A program made the translations under genes and the position numbers. 50,882 bases of DNA from Hyphomicrobiales bacterium. GTDB taxonomy: Bacteria > Pseudomonadota > Alphaproteobacteria > Rhizobiales > Aestuariivirgaceae. Positions 17,237 through 24,432 of this stretch are shown piece after piece. The notes beneath the pieces are model-generated. The model saw only the letters and a program-made list of their open reading frames with translations. It was not told the DNA's origin and searched no databases. Position 1 is the stretch's first letter; the number at the start of each line of letters is the position of its first letter. The DNA is taken from NCBI GenBank assembly GCA_025363755.1, contig JANYLQ010000058.1, positions 1 to 50,882 of the forward strand, in the 5' to 3' direction.

Positions 17237-18081
17237 CCAATCTCCTCCTGAATGGCAATTTTCTTGGCGCGGCGCACGGAGAGCCCCATCAAAATTGCAT
17301 AAACAGCAAGAAGCGAGAAGGAGAACAGTGTGGTAAGAACACCAAAGGCGAAAATATTGGGGTGAATTTCAACAGCGAATGTGCCGTATATTGCCAAAGG
17401 CAATGTTTGTTCATTGGATGAAAGCAAGGTCCGTGAGAACTCGTCGTAAGAGAGTGTGAACGCAAAGAGCATTGACGACAGAACGCCCGGGAAAATCAAA
17501 GGAAACGTGACTTTACGAAACGTGCGCATCGGTGAAACGCCAAGCGACCACGAGGCTTCTTCGACCGAAGCATCGAACCGATTGAGAATGGCCAGCATCA
17601 CCAGAAAGGCGAATGGGAACGTGTAGACCACATGACTGACAAAGGCTGTGCTCCACCAATGGCGATCCACGTTGAAGATATTTTTCGAAACCAGCGCTAC
17701 GCCGAGGCCGGTCAACAATCCCGGCGTAATCATGCCCAGCACAATAAGGTAAAATACAATGTCAGATCCTTTGAACTTTTTGCGAAACGCTTGAGCCGAC
17801 ATCACGCCAAGGACAGTTGATGTAACCATCGTCATAAATGCGAGGATCAGCGAACGTGTCATTGCCTGTCCAACGGGTAGCGGTGCAACACGCGAAGCTT
17901 CGGTCAAACCAAAGATATGGCGATACCAGTAGGTCGACCATTCAATGATCGGAAATTGCGGACCACCTTCAGGGCCCTGCTGGAAGGACAAGATCGTTAA
18001 AATGAAAAATGGACCGTAGAGGAACAGAATAAACAAAGCCACATAGACAGCGAGAATGGGTTTGAGAACACGGGACTCCAT
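17233..18081 (-). CDS. ABC permease, PotC-like
   Basis: Inner-membrane permease of 282 residues with about six transmembrane segments. The first is VYVALFILFLYGPFFILTIL. The cytoplasmic EAA loop is visible as VEEASWSLGVSPMRTFRKVTF at about 192-212, which docks on the ATPase. The length matches the PotC/YdcV type. It lies 2 bp after the PotB-like gene and overlaps SDR 2 by 4 bp. It works with the PotB-like subunit, one or both PotA-like ATPases and the Tat-exported binding protein to import a small organic solute. Confidence 0.93.
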   Translation of the reverse strand: MESRVLKPILAVYVALFILFLYGPFFILTILSFQQGPEGGPQFPIIEWSTYWYRHIFGLTEASRVAPLPVGQAMTRSLILAFMTMVTSTVLGVMSAQAFRKKFKGSDIVFYLIVLGMITPGLLTGLGVALVSKNIFNVDRHWWSTAFVSHVVYTFPFAFLVMLAILNRFDASVEEASWSLGVSPMRTFRKVTFPLIFPGVLSSMLFAFTLSYDEFSRTLLSSNEQTLPLAIYGTFAVEIHPNIFAFGVLTTLFSFSLLAVYAILMGLSVRRAKKIAIQEEIG

Positions 18082-18083
18082 CT

Positions 18084-18947
18084 TCAGAGTTCCCGTCGCA
18101 AATCAACGATGCGCAAGAATAAGGCAACTACAATCCCCATGACGATGGTGAGGATCACGCCGACGACTGAAGCCAGTGCCCATTTCAATGATCCCACTTG
18201 AGTCACAATAATGTTTCCAAGCAAATTCACCTTGCGGCCCGATAAGGCGGAGGCTGTCGCAAATTCTCCAAGCACCATAACCGAGACAAATATCGCGCCA
18301 ACAACCACGCCTGGCAGGCTGAGTGGAAAAATGATCTTACGGAAAATGCGCCAGAAGCCTGCACCCAAATCGCGCGAAGCTTCAATGATATTGGGATCAA
18401 TGCGGCCCAGCATAAACGCAATCGGCCCCACCATGAACACGCAATAAATTTGCGTCATACCAATAATCACCGAGAGTTCAGTGAACAGCAAGGCTTCGAT
18501 CGGTGCCGAAATAATTCCGAATTTCTGTAGAATAATGTTGATGGCACCTTCTTTGCCCAACATGGGTCGCCATGCCAACACGCGGATCAGGAAGGATGTC
18601 CAAAAGGGGATAACGCAAATCACCAACAAGATGGTGGACAGGGTTTTGTTTTTCACGAACAAGCCCACATAGAGCGCGGTCGGATAGCCAATCACCAAAG
18701 TCGCAATCAAGACAATCAACCAGATGCGCACAGTCGTGAACAAGGAAGTGATATATGTGTCGGATGCAAAAAATTGCTGCCAACTCGCCAATGTCAAAGT
18801 CGATTCAATTTTGAATGTGGTCTGTGTCCAGAATGAAACATAAACGATCATCAAAATGGGTATAACCAGAAACAGCGTCATCCAAATCACACCCGGGGCG
18901 ATGAGCCACCAAGCTGTTGTTGAGGATGTTTTTGCTGGAACTGCCAT
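18084..18947 (-). CDS. ABC permease, PotB-like
   Basis: Inner-membrane permease, 287 residues from the ATG at 18947, chosen because GAGG (18953-18956) lies just upstream. The longer frame to 18989 would overlap the ATPase gene by 34 bp. It has about six hydrophobic segments. The EAA-type loop IIEASRDLGAGFWRIFRKIIF is in the expected place (about 195-215). The first segment (WWLIAPGVIWMTLFLVIPIL) is typical of PotB/YdcU proteins. It is the partner of the PotC-like permease encoded next. Confidence 0.93.
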   Translation of the reverse strand: MAVPAKTSSTTAWWLIAPGVIWMTLFLVIPILMIVYVSFWTQTTFKIESTLTLASWQQFFASDTYITSLFTTVRIWLIVLIATLVIGYPTALYVGLFVKNKTLSTILLVICVIPFWTSFLIRVLAWRPMLGKEGAINIILQKFGIISAPIEALLFTELSVIIGMTQIYCVFMVGPIAFMLGRIDPNIIEASRDLGAGFWRIFRKIIFPLSLPGVVVGAIFVSVMVLGEFATASALSGRKVNLLGNIIVTQVGSLKWALASVVGVILTIVMGIVVALFLRIVDLRREL

Positions 18948-18955
18948 GATGCCCT

Positions 18956-20023
18956 CTAACCAAACACAATTGCATCTTCGGGTTTCCACCGCAGACGATA
19001 AGATTTTTTCGGTTCAAAAGTTTTTGGAGCGCCGTGCGACAGGTGATGTTCAACTTCAATTACCTTGCCTCCTATCGCTTCGAAGAAATACATGATTGAT
19101 GAGCCGAGATATTCGCTGGCTATGAAATTTGCGGGCAGGCTTGGCCCCTTGCCAGCGCTTCCGTCCGAATCAACAGCAACGCGGTCATAGCGCACGGCAT
19201 AGGCAGGATGATCAGATTTGGTTTTTTGGATAAAAGCCAAATCGCCATATTCAGACTTGAACGCAGAGCCAGAAATGCTGCCATCAAACATATTATAGCG
19301 GTTTAAAAACTTCGCGACGTTTGGTGTGGCCGGTTTGCTGTAAACATGGTCAGGATGATCAAACTGTGCGATGTGCCCGCGGTCGAGAACGATCACCCGG
19401 TCACCCATAGCGAGCGCTTCAGTTTCGCTGCCTGTTACATGAAGGAACGTGACACCCAGTCGCTCACGAATGGCGCGCAACTCATTGCGCATGCGACCGC
19501 GCAAGTTTGCATCTAAGGCCCCGAGCGGCTCATCAAGCAAAATCAATTTAGGTTCAGTCACTAAAGTGCGGGCAAGTGCCACGCGTTGCTTTTGCCCACC
19601 CGAAATCTGGCCAACGCCACGCGCACCCAAACCTTCAAGACCTACCAGCTTGATGATGTCACTGACGCGATCTACAATCTCGTCATGCGGCAATGGATCA
19701 TTCCGGTTGGCTAAGCCAAAGCCAATATTGTCAGCCACCGACAGATGCGGGAAGAGCGCAAAATTCTGGAACACAAATCCAATGCCGCGTTCGTGCGCAG
19801 GCAAGGAAGAAACATCGCGACCATTGATTTCAATGCGGCCCTCATCAGGCGTTTCAAAACCGGCGATGGTGCGCAGCAAAACAGTCTTCCCAGAGCCGCT
19901 GGGGCCTAACAGTGAGACATATTCATTGCGTTCGACAGACAGATTTATATTGTCCAAAGCCACGGTCACACCGTAGCGCTTGGACACAGCATCAAGACGA
20001 AAAATGTGAGCTTCTGCTGTCAT
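18956..20023 (-). CDS. ABC transporter ATP-binding protein, PotA-like (first copy)
   Basis: ATPase of 355 residues, first gene of the importer operon. Walker A is GPSGSGKTVL (about 39-48), the signature is QISGGQKQRVALARTL, Walker B is LILLDEPLGALDANL, and the switch His is in FLHVTGSETEAL. Here the usual VTHD/VTHSQ switch reads HVTGSETEA: the His sits before Val-Thr and the canonical position is Gly. That is worth noting, because the second ATPase in the operon keeps a normal VTHAQSEAL. In asymmetric ABC dimers one degenerate switch site is common. A TOBE-type C-terminal domain follows. The probable promoter and tandem operator lie at 20024-20258. Confidence 0.92.
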   Translation of the reverse strand: MTAEAHIFRLDAVSKRYGVTVALDNINLSVERNEYVSLLGPSGSGKTVLLRTIAGFETPDEGRIEINGRDVSSLPAHERGIGFVFQNFALFPHLSVADNIGFGLANRNDPLPHDEIVDRVSDIIKLVGLEGLGARGVGQISGGQKQRVALARTLVTEPKLILLDEPLGALDANLRGRMRNELRAIRERLGVTFLHVTGSETEALAMGDRVIVLDRGHIAQFDHPDHVYSKPATPNVAKFLNRYNMFDGSISGSAFKSEYGDLAFIQKTKSDHPAYAVRYDRVAVDSDGSAGKGPSLPANFIASEYLGSSIMYFFEAIGGKVIEVEHHLSHGAPKTFEPKKSYRLRWKPEDAIVFG

Positions 20024-20188
20024 CTTCCAAACCGCACTTGGGTGTTTTCACCCTTTAGAACGGCTTACCTCCTGCTTCGACACTAGGCCTCATTTTTGTT
20101 GTACTCATGGCGTTGAGCGCACAAAAACTTGTAAAGAAGCTAAGCAAAAATGACTAATGTATGCAAGGTAAATTTTATTGCTATATTT

Positions 20189-20224
20189 TAGTGCAGAGAT
20201 CGCAAAAATAGTGCATTAATCGCA
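20189..20224. promoter_or_regulatory. Tandem 16-bp operator-like direct repeat
   Basis: TAGTGCAGAGATCGCA (20189-20204) and TAGTGCATTAATCGCA (20209-20224) match at 12 of 16 positions, with the mismatches confined to the central four bases. They start exactly 20 bp apart, about two helical turns. Each copy contains TGC-N7-GCA, an inverted repeat suited to a GntR-type dimer. The site is 166-201 bp upstream of the PotA-like start codon and just downstream of the GntR gene. Confidence 0.6.
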
Positions 20225-20229
20225 TAATT

Positions 20230-20259
20230 AAAATGCCTAAAGTATTCATGATGCATTTT
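20230..20259 (-). terminator. Weak terminator-like hairpin after the GntR gene
   Basis: AAAATGC (20230-20236) pairs with GCATTTT (20253-20259), a 7-bp AT-rich stem with a 16-base loop touching the GntR stop codon. The minus-strand tail after the stem is only modestly U-rich, so termination here is likely to be partial at best. Confidence 0.3.
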
Positions 20260-21254
20260 TATTTGATCTTGGTGAGGTACGGAACTGTCAACCGCGACTC
20301 GCTGATAACGGCCACGATTTTCAATCGCGCCAAAGATTTTTGTGCCATTACTTTCAAATGGTTCTCGAGATAATCAGCGGCGGGATCAATCAAGCGCCGC
20401 TCGATCAGTCGGAAAAGTGAACGATATTCATCCGCGGCAAAACGGTCGCGCGGCAGGCCTAATTTGGTCAGAGCGCGGTTGGCCGCCAAAAGCGGCAATT
20501 GGATATTGCGAATTACCGCAATCATTTCGGCATTGGGAACTTTGGCAATGCAGGTGTCCATCAAGGCCTGTTCGAAATCTTCGGTCTCGCTAAATTCACT
20601 TGTTCCCTCGCTTGCTAAGCGACTGAGTCGTTCCACTGCGGCATAGTCAATCGCAGGGGCCGCCAGCTTGAGTGCAGCTGGTTCAAGTATGCTTCTAATC
20701 GCAAAACGCTCACGTACAGATTGGGCTGTCAGAGGACCTGCGATCCAATGTGAACTCTGATTTTTGCGAATGAGGCCGCGCTCGTTCAATCGACTTAGAA
20801 CGTCGCGTACGACGGTGCGGCTTACGCCCAAATGTGCGCTAAGCTCAGTTTCAATGATACGAAACTCTCCAAAAATCAGACTAGAGGCTACAGCCTGTTC
20901 CACTTGATCATAGACTTGCTCCCACATGCTACGGCTTTGCAGGGCTTCATCGATTTCATCAGGGACATGCAAATCAAGTGAACGAATGTCGAGGCGTCTT
21001 GGACTGGTTAAAGCGGTGCCCTGCCCGACCATAAAACCACGGCCATCAAACCGTTGGATTAACTTTTCTTCTTCCAACATTTTCAGCGCCATTTGCACCG
21101 GCGCCCGGCTCGATTGCATCAACTCCGCAATTGGCCCCTCCAACAACACAAAACCTTCGGGGAGTCGACCAGAATGAATATTGTTGCGCAGCACACGGCT
21201 GATCAACTCATAGCGCTTTTGCGTGGATGGCTTTTCGCCGGGCTGGGATATCAT
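20259..21254 (-). CDS. GntR/FCD regulator with two tandem winged-helix domains
   Basis: Transcription factor of 331 residues from the ATG at 21254, which overlaps the stop of the upstream binding-protein gene as ATGA. Most FadR/FCD regulators have one N-terminal winged helix and 220-250 residues. Here two are seen. The first (about 13-77) has YELISRVLRNNIHSGRLPEG, SRAPVQMALKMLEEEKLI and RGFMVG. The second (about 108-172) has WEQVYDQVEQAVASSLIFGE, GVSRTVVRDVLSRLNERGLI and HWIAGPL. A helical FCD ligand domain (about 175-310, with RSILEPAALKLA) follows. The first helix-turn-helix is less canonical and may bind DNA weakly or dimerise. The operon position and the repeat at 20189-20224 suggest control of the Pot-type importer operon. 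Confidence 0.85.
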   Translation of the reverse strand: MISQPGEKPSTQKRYELISRVLRNNIHSGRLPEGFVLLEGPIAELMQSSRAPVQMALKMLEEEKLIQRFDGRGFMVGQGTALTSPRRLDIRSLDLHVPDEIDEALQSRSMWEQVYDQVEQAVASSLIFGEFRIIETELSAHLGVSRTVVRDVLSRLNERGLIRKNQSSHWIAGPLTAQSVRERFAIRSILEPAALKLAAPAIDYAAVERLSRLASEGTSEFSETEDFEQALMDTCIAKVPNAEMIAVIRNIQLPLLAANRALTKLGLPRDRFAADEYRSLFRLIERRLIDPAADYLENHLKVMAQKSLARLKIVAVISESRLTVPYLTKIK

Positions 21255-22483
21255 GGCGCTACACCCCTCACGCGCTCCACAAAGCGCCCCCAAGCGCGTG
21301 CCGCATAATTATGCTCATCCATAACTGTGTTCCAAACAGCGATGCGGTTTGTGCGCTCAAGATAAGCCCCGCCAGATCGGCGTGCACCCAATTTCACAAC
21401 TGTTTGTCCTGCCGGTCCCAAGAGATCAGATTGCGCTTCTTCACCATTGTACCAATAAGCCCACTCATCGTCGTTAAGATGCGCGTGCACAGGATCAATC
21501 ACAGACATGTAATAGCCTTGCCGCGCCATCACAGCGCCAGACCAACCTGTGAGCCACCAGTTCATATATTCATAGGCCATGTCGAGCGTGTCGCCGCTCA
21601 AACCATGACGCAGGCTCATGCCGCCATGCCAAGCGCGATAGCCTTCCATCGGAACGGCTTCAATGAAGTGTGGGGTCTCGCCGCCAAGATCGCCATAAGC
21701 TGGCGACCACATGCTTTGCACATCAATGCGGTGGTCGCGTACCAATTGACCAGCATCAGCTGCCGACTTCCACATGGTGTGGAAATAGCCCTTCTGACGC
21801 TTGTCTTCCAGCAGCGCCATTAGGGCGTCAATTTCAGCAACCGTCATGTTGCCGACATCTGCAAAGGAAAGCGCGCCTGCGGCTTCAGCAGCCAAGGCGG
21901 CATCAAACAACCCAATTGCTGGTTCATCCACCAACGCAATGCGGCCTTTGGCGCGCTCATCAAAGAGCCAGGCCCAACTTTCAGACTGCCGTTGCGAATA
22001 ACCAAACACGCGGGCATCATAGCCAAAAGAGTCGAGATTATAGACAGTGGGTAACATGCTGATGTGGCGTTGCGGTTCCGAGCCCAGTGAATCGCCCGGT
22101 TGCACATAAAGTTTTTTCACTGGCGCATCACCATGACCGCGCCAAGCATAGCGGCTGATGCCGCCGCGCTTAGTAAGGTCGCTTACCTTGTCCCATAGCG
22201 TGATGCGCTGCGTATCTATCGGTTGCAGTGAACCCCAAAACCACACAATATCAAGATTGTGAAAACACTGGTCATAGACATCATATGTTTGCGGCGACAA
22301 GGCCGCTTTACCCTGGCAGGTCAGAAAATCCAGAACTTCGAATTCCAAATCAAAGCCCAGATCAGCCTCGGCCTTTTTCTTCACCTGATCCAGCAGGGTG
22401 ATGGCCGTGCCCAAAACACGCAGCTTCCTCCGGCCTTTTATAGCTGGCGAAGCAAGATCAGGCGTTATGTTTTTCGGTGACAT
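21251..22483 (-). CDS. PotD-type solute-binding protein lacking a signal peptide
   Basis: A 410-residue type 2 periplasmic-binding-protein fold of the spermidine-binding class. The domain starts almost at the N-terminus, KLRVLGTAITLLDQVKKKAE from about residue 20, preceded only by a polar SPKNITPDLASPAIKGRR leader with no hydrophobic core, Sec or Tat signal or lipobox. SMLPTVYNLDSFGYDARV at about 142-159 parallels MVPTVYNYDSIGYRPDLV of the exported relative at 14.5-15.7 kb. Only 12 bp separate its ATG from the previous stop, so a hidden signal sequence upstream is excluded. It overlaps the GntR gene by 4 bp. It may be a cytoplasmic ligand sensor or carrier; alternatively it is exported by an unrecognised route. 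Confidence 0.88.
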   Translation of the reverse strand: MSPKNITPDLASPAIKGRRKLRVLGTAITLLDQVKKKAEADLGFDLEFEVLDFLTCQGKAALSPQTYDVYDQCFHNLDIVWFWGSLQPIDTQRITLWDKVSDLTKRGGISRYAWRGHGDAPVKKLYVQPGDSLGSEPQRHISMLPTVYNLDSFGYDARVFGYSQRQSESWAWLFDERAKGRIALVDEPAIGLFDAALAAEAAGALSFADVGNMTVAEIDALMALLEDKRQKGYFHTMWKSAADAGQLVRDHRIDVQSMWSPAYGDLGGETPHFIEAVPMEGYRAWHGGMSLRHGLSGDTLDMAYEYMNWWLTGWSGAVMARQGYYMSVIDPVHAHLNDDEWAYWYNGEEAQSDLLGPAGQTVVKLGARRSGGAYLERTNRIAVWNTVMDEHNYAARAWGRFVERVRGVAP

Positions 22484-22495
22484 GGGCCTTTGCTA

Positions 22496-23317
22496 TCATT
22501 CATGGGCCTCAGCCTCAATCGTTATGACACCTGCTGCATTGGCGATTTTGGCTATACCCTGTTTTTTGCCTACCACTTTAAACGTCTGACCTGCGATCAG
22601 GGGCGAGACACAGCGATAGTCAAAATTCTTGGGTACACGCCCGACCAGCACTGCCAATTGATTGAGTGTAAGTGCCGCCTGCATGGGACCGTGCACCAAC
22701 AAGCCCTTATACCCTTCGTTGTTCTGCGCATAAGGCAAATCATAATGAATGCGATGGCTGTTGAAAGTGATGGCCGAAAAGCGGAACAGCAGCTGTGGCG
22801 AAGCGTCCACGCGCCATTCCAGATCGCCAACAAAAGGCGTTTCAGGAGCTTCTGGTGCTAAGGCTTGCCTAGCGGCTTCACGGAATAAAATATCATGGCG
22901 TTCGCGGATTGCCAGAGTACCATTGGCTTTGATCTCGTGAATGACCGACACAAAACACATAACTCCGGCTTTGCCTGTGCGGTGTTTCACTTCGGAGATA
23001 GTTGCCGTTCTTGAAACTTTGTGGTGTAAGCGCAAAGGTGAAAATGTTTCAATTTTGCCGCCCGCCCACATGCGGCGCGGCAGCGGCACGGGCGGCAAAA
23101 ATGTGCCTTTTGCCTCCGCGCCGTCGGGGCCAAGTCTCGCAATATCGTGGATCGGCAAGGCAATGCACCAATGCAGGCCGGGGGGCGCTTCGGCTGCGTT
23201 TTGTGGCTTGAAAACATGCGGTGCCAAGGTTGCGCGGAATTCATCCATCAAGCGCTGTGTCACCACATCTTCAAAACTCACCGACTTACCAATCCAGGAT
23301 TCAAAACTGTCAGTCAT
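22496..23317 (-). CDS. MaoC-like/HTD2-type acyl-CoA hydratase
   Basis: Double hot-dog protein of 273 residues, similar in layout to mesaconyl-C4-CoA or itaconyl-CoA hydratases. The N-terminal half has HWCIALP and PRRMWAGGKIETFSPL. The C-terminal half carries FRFSAITFNSHRIHYDLPYA (about 179-198) with the hydratase-type Asn-His-x3-His element, followed by GLLVHGPMQAAL. Such enzymes add water to an enoyl-CoA of a C4/C5 dicarboxylate in the cytoplasm. It overlaps the CoA-transferase gene by 4 bp. With that gene and the distant CitE-like lyase it could form an itaconate, mesaconate or citramalate route. Substrate is not certain. Confidence 0.82.
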   Translation of the reverse strand: MTDSFESWIGKSVSFEDVVTQRLMDEFRATLAPHVFKPQNAAEAPPGLHWCIALPIHDIARLGPDGAEAKGTFLPPVPLPRRMWAGGKIETFSPLRLHHKVSRTATISEVKHRTGKAGVMCFVSVIHEIKANGTLAIRERHDILFREAARQALAPEAPETPFVGDLEWRVDASPQLLFRFSAITFNSHRIHYDLPYAQNNEGYKGLLVHGPMQAALTLNQLAVLVGRVPKNFDYRCVSPLIAGQTFKVVGKKQGIAKIANAAGVITIEAEAHE

Positions 23318-24432
23318 CGCGCAAATTCCTGTCTGATCTTTTGCGTCTGCTCACCAAGTGCGGGCACTGGCCCTGCGTCAAACTTCTCGCGCCCAGCTGG
23401 CAGGGGCACATCGATCAATGTGCCATCATGCAGAGCTACCGGAAAATTCCGCAATGCCGGATGATTCACGGCATTAGCCACCGTCGAAGATTTCGCCCAA
23501 GCAATGTCGTTTGCTTCAAGTTTGGCAATCGCTTCAGCGCAGGTCATTTTACGGAACACGGTCAAGATCACCTGATCCAAAGCAGCGCGATTTTTTAAAC
23601 GCGATGGATTGTCATGAAATCTTGCGTCCGCGGCGATTGCAGCATCACCCAGAACGCCAGCACAGAAGCGTTGCCACTCTTTGGGGTTCTGAATCGAAAT
23701 CACTACATCGCCATCTTTGCAGGCAAAAGGTGCATAGGGATAAATCGAAGCATGGGAGAGGCCATGCCGTCCGGTTGTCCGGCCACCATATTTCAAGTGC
23801 AACATTGGCACGCTCATCCAATCCGCGATGGAATCAAACATCGCCACTTCAATCACCCGGCCTTTGTCTGTCACGCCGCGCTCGATTAAAGCTTCGAGCA
23901 CCATGGCCTGCGCATTCATGCCAGTTGCAATATCAGAAACAGATACGCCCACTTTGGATGGAACTTCCGGCGTGCCCGTCACCGCACACAACCCGCTCTC
24001 CGCTTGTACCAACATGTCATAAGCCCGCATGTGGAGATACTCCGTATCCTGACCATAGCCCACAATATCAACAGCGATGAGACGCGGTTGCAACGCCACC
24101 AAATCTTTCGACCCCAAGCCTAAACGCTGCGTGGCACCAGGTGCGAAATTCTGCACAAACACATCCGCCTTGGCGATCATCCGGTGCACCAAAGCCAGAT
24201 CATCCACCGCTTTCAAATCCAGAACACAGCTTTCCTTGCCGCGATTGAGCCAGGCAAAATAGGCCGAAATACCATGCACAGCTTTATCATAATGCCGCGC
24301 CGTCTCGCCTTCTTCGCGCTCAATTTTGATGACACGCGCACCCGCGTCCGCCAGCCGCAATGTGCACATAGGTGCGGCCACGGCCTGCTCCAAAGAAACC
24401 ACCAACAAACCTTTAAGCGGGCGAGACATCAA
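23314..24432 (-). CDS. CaiB/BaiF family (type III) CoA-transferase
   Basis: CoA-transferase of 372 residues. The N-terminus has PLKGLLVVSLEQAVAAPMCTLRLADAGARVIKIE (quoted in pieces: LEQAVAAPMCTLRLADAGA and RVIKIEREEGE), the usual Rossmann-type opening. WLNRGKESCVLDLK at about 61 and DVFVQNFAPGATQRLGL near 89 are conserved. The catalytic Asp expected after the family motif is likely in YDMLVQAESGLCAVTGTP (about 139-156), where the Asp follows AY. It transfers CoA between dicarboxylic acids, for example succinyl-CoA to itaconate or mesaconate. It is translationally coupled to the acyl-CoA dehydrogenase upstream and the MaoC hydratase downstream. Confidence 0.9.
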   Translation of the reverse strand: MMSRPLKGLLVVSLEQAVAAPMCTLRLADAGARVIKIEREEGETARHYDKAVHGISAYFAWLNRGKESCVLDLKAVDDLALVHRMIAKADVFVQNFAPGATQRLGLGSKDLVALQPRLIAVDIVGYGQDTEYLHMRAYDMLVQAESGLCAVTGTPEVPSKVGVSVSDIATGMNAQAMVLEALIERGVTDKGRVIEVAMFDSIADWMSVPMLHLKYGGRTTGRHGLSHASIYPYAPFACKDGDVVISIQNPKEWQRFCAGVLGDAAIAADARFHDNPSRLKNRAALDQVILTVFRKMTCAEAIAKLEANDIAWAKSSTVANAVNHPALRNFPVALHDGTLIDVPLPAGREKFDAGPVPALGEQTQKIRQEFAR

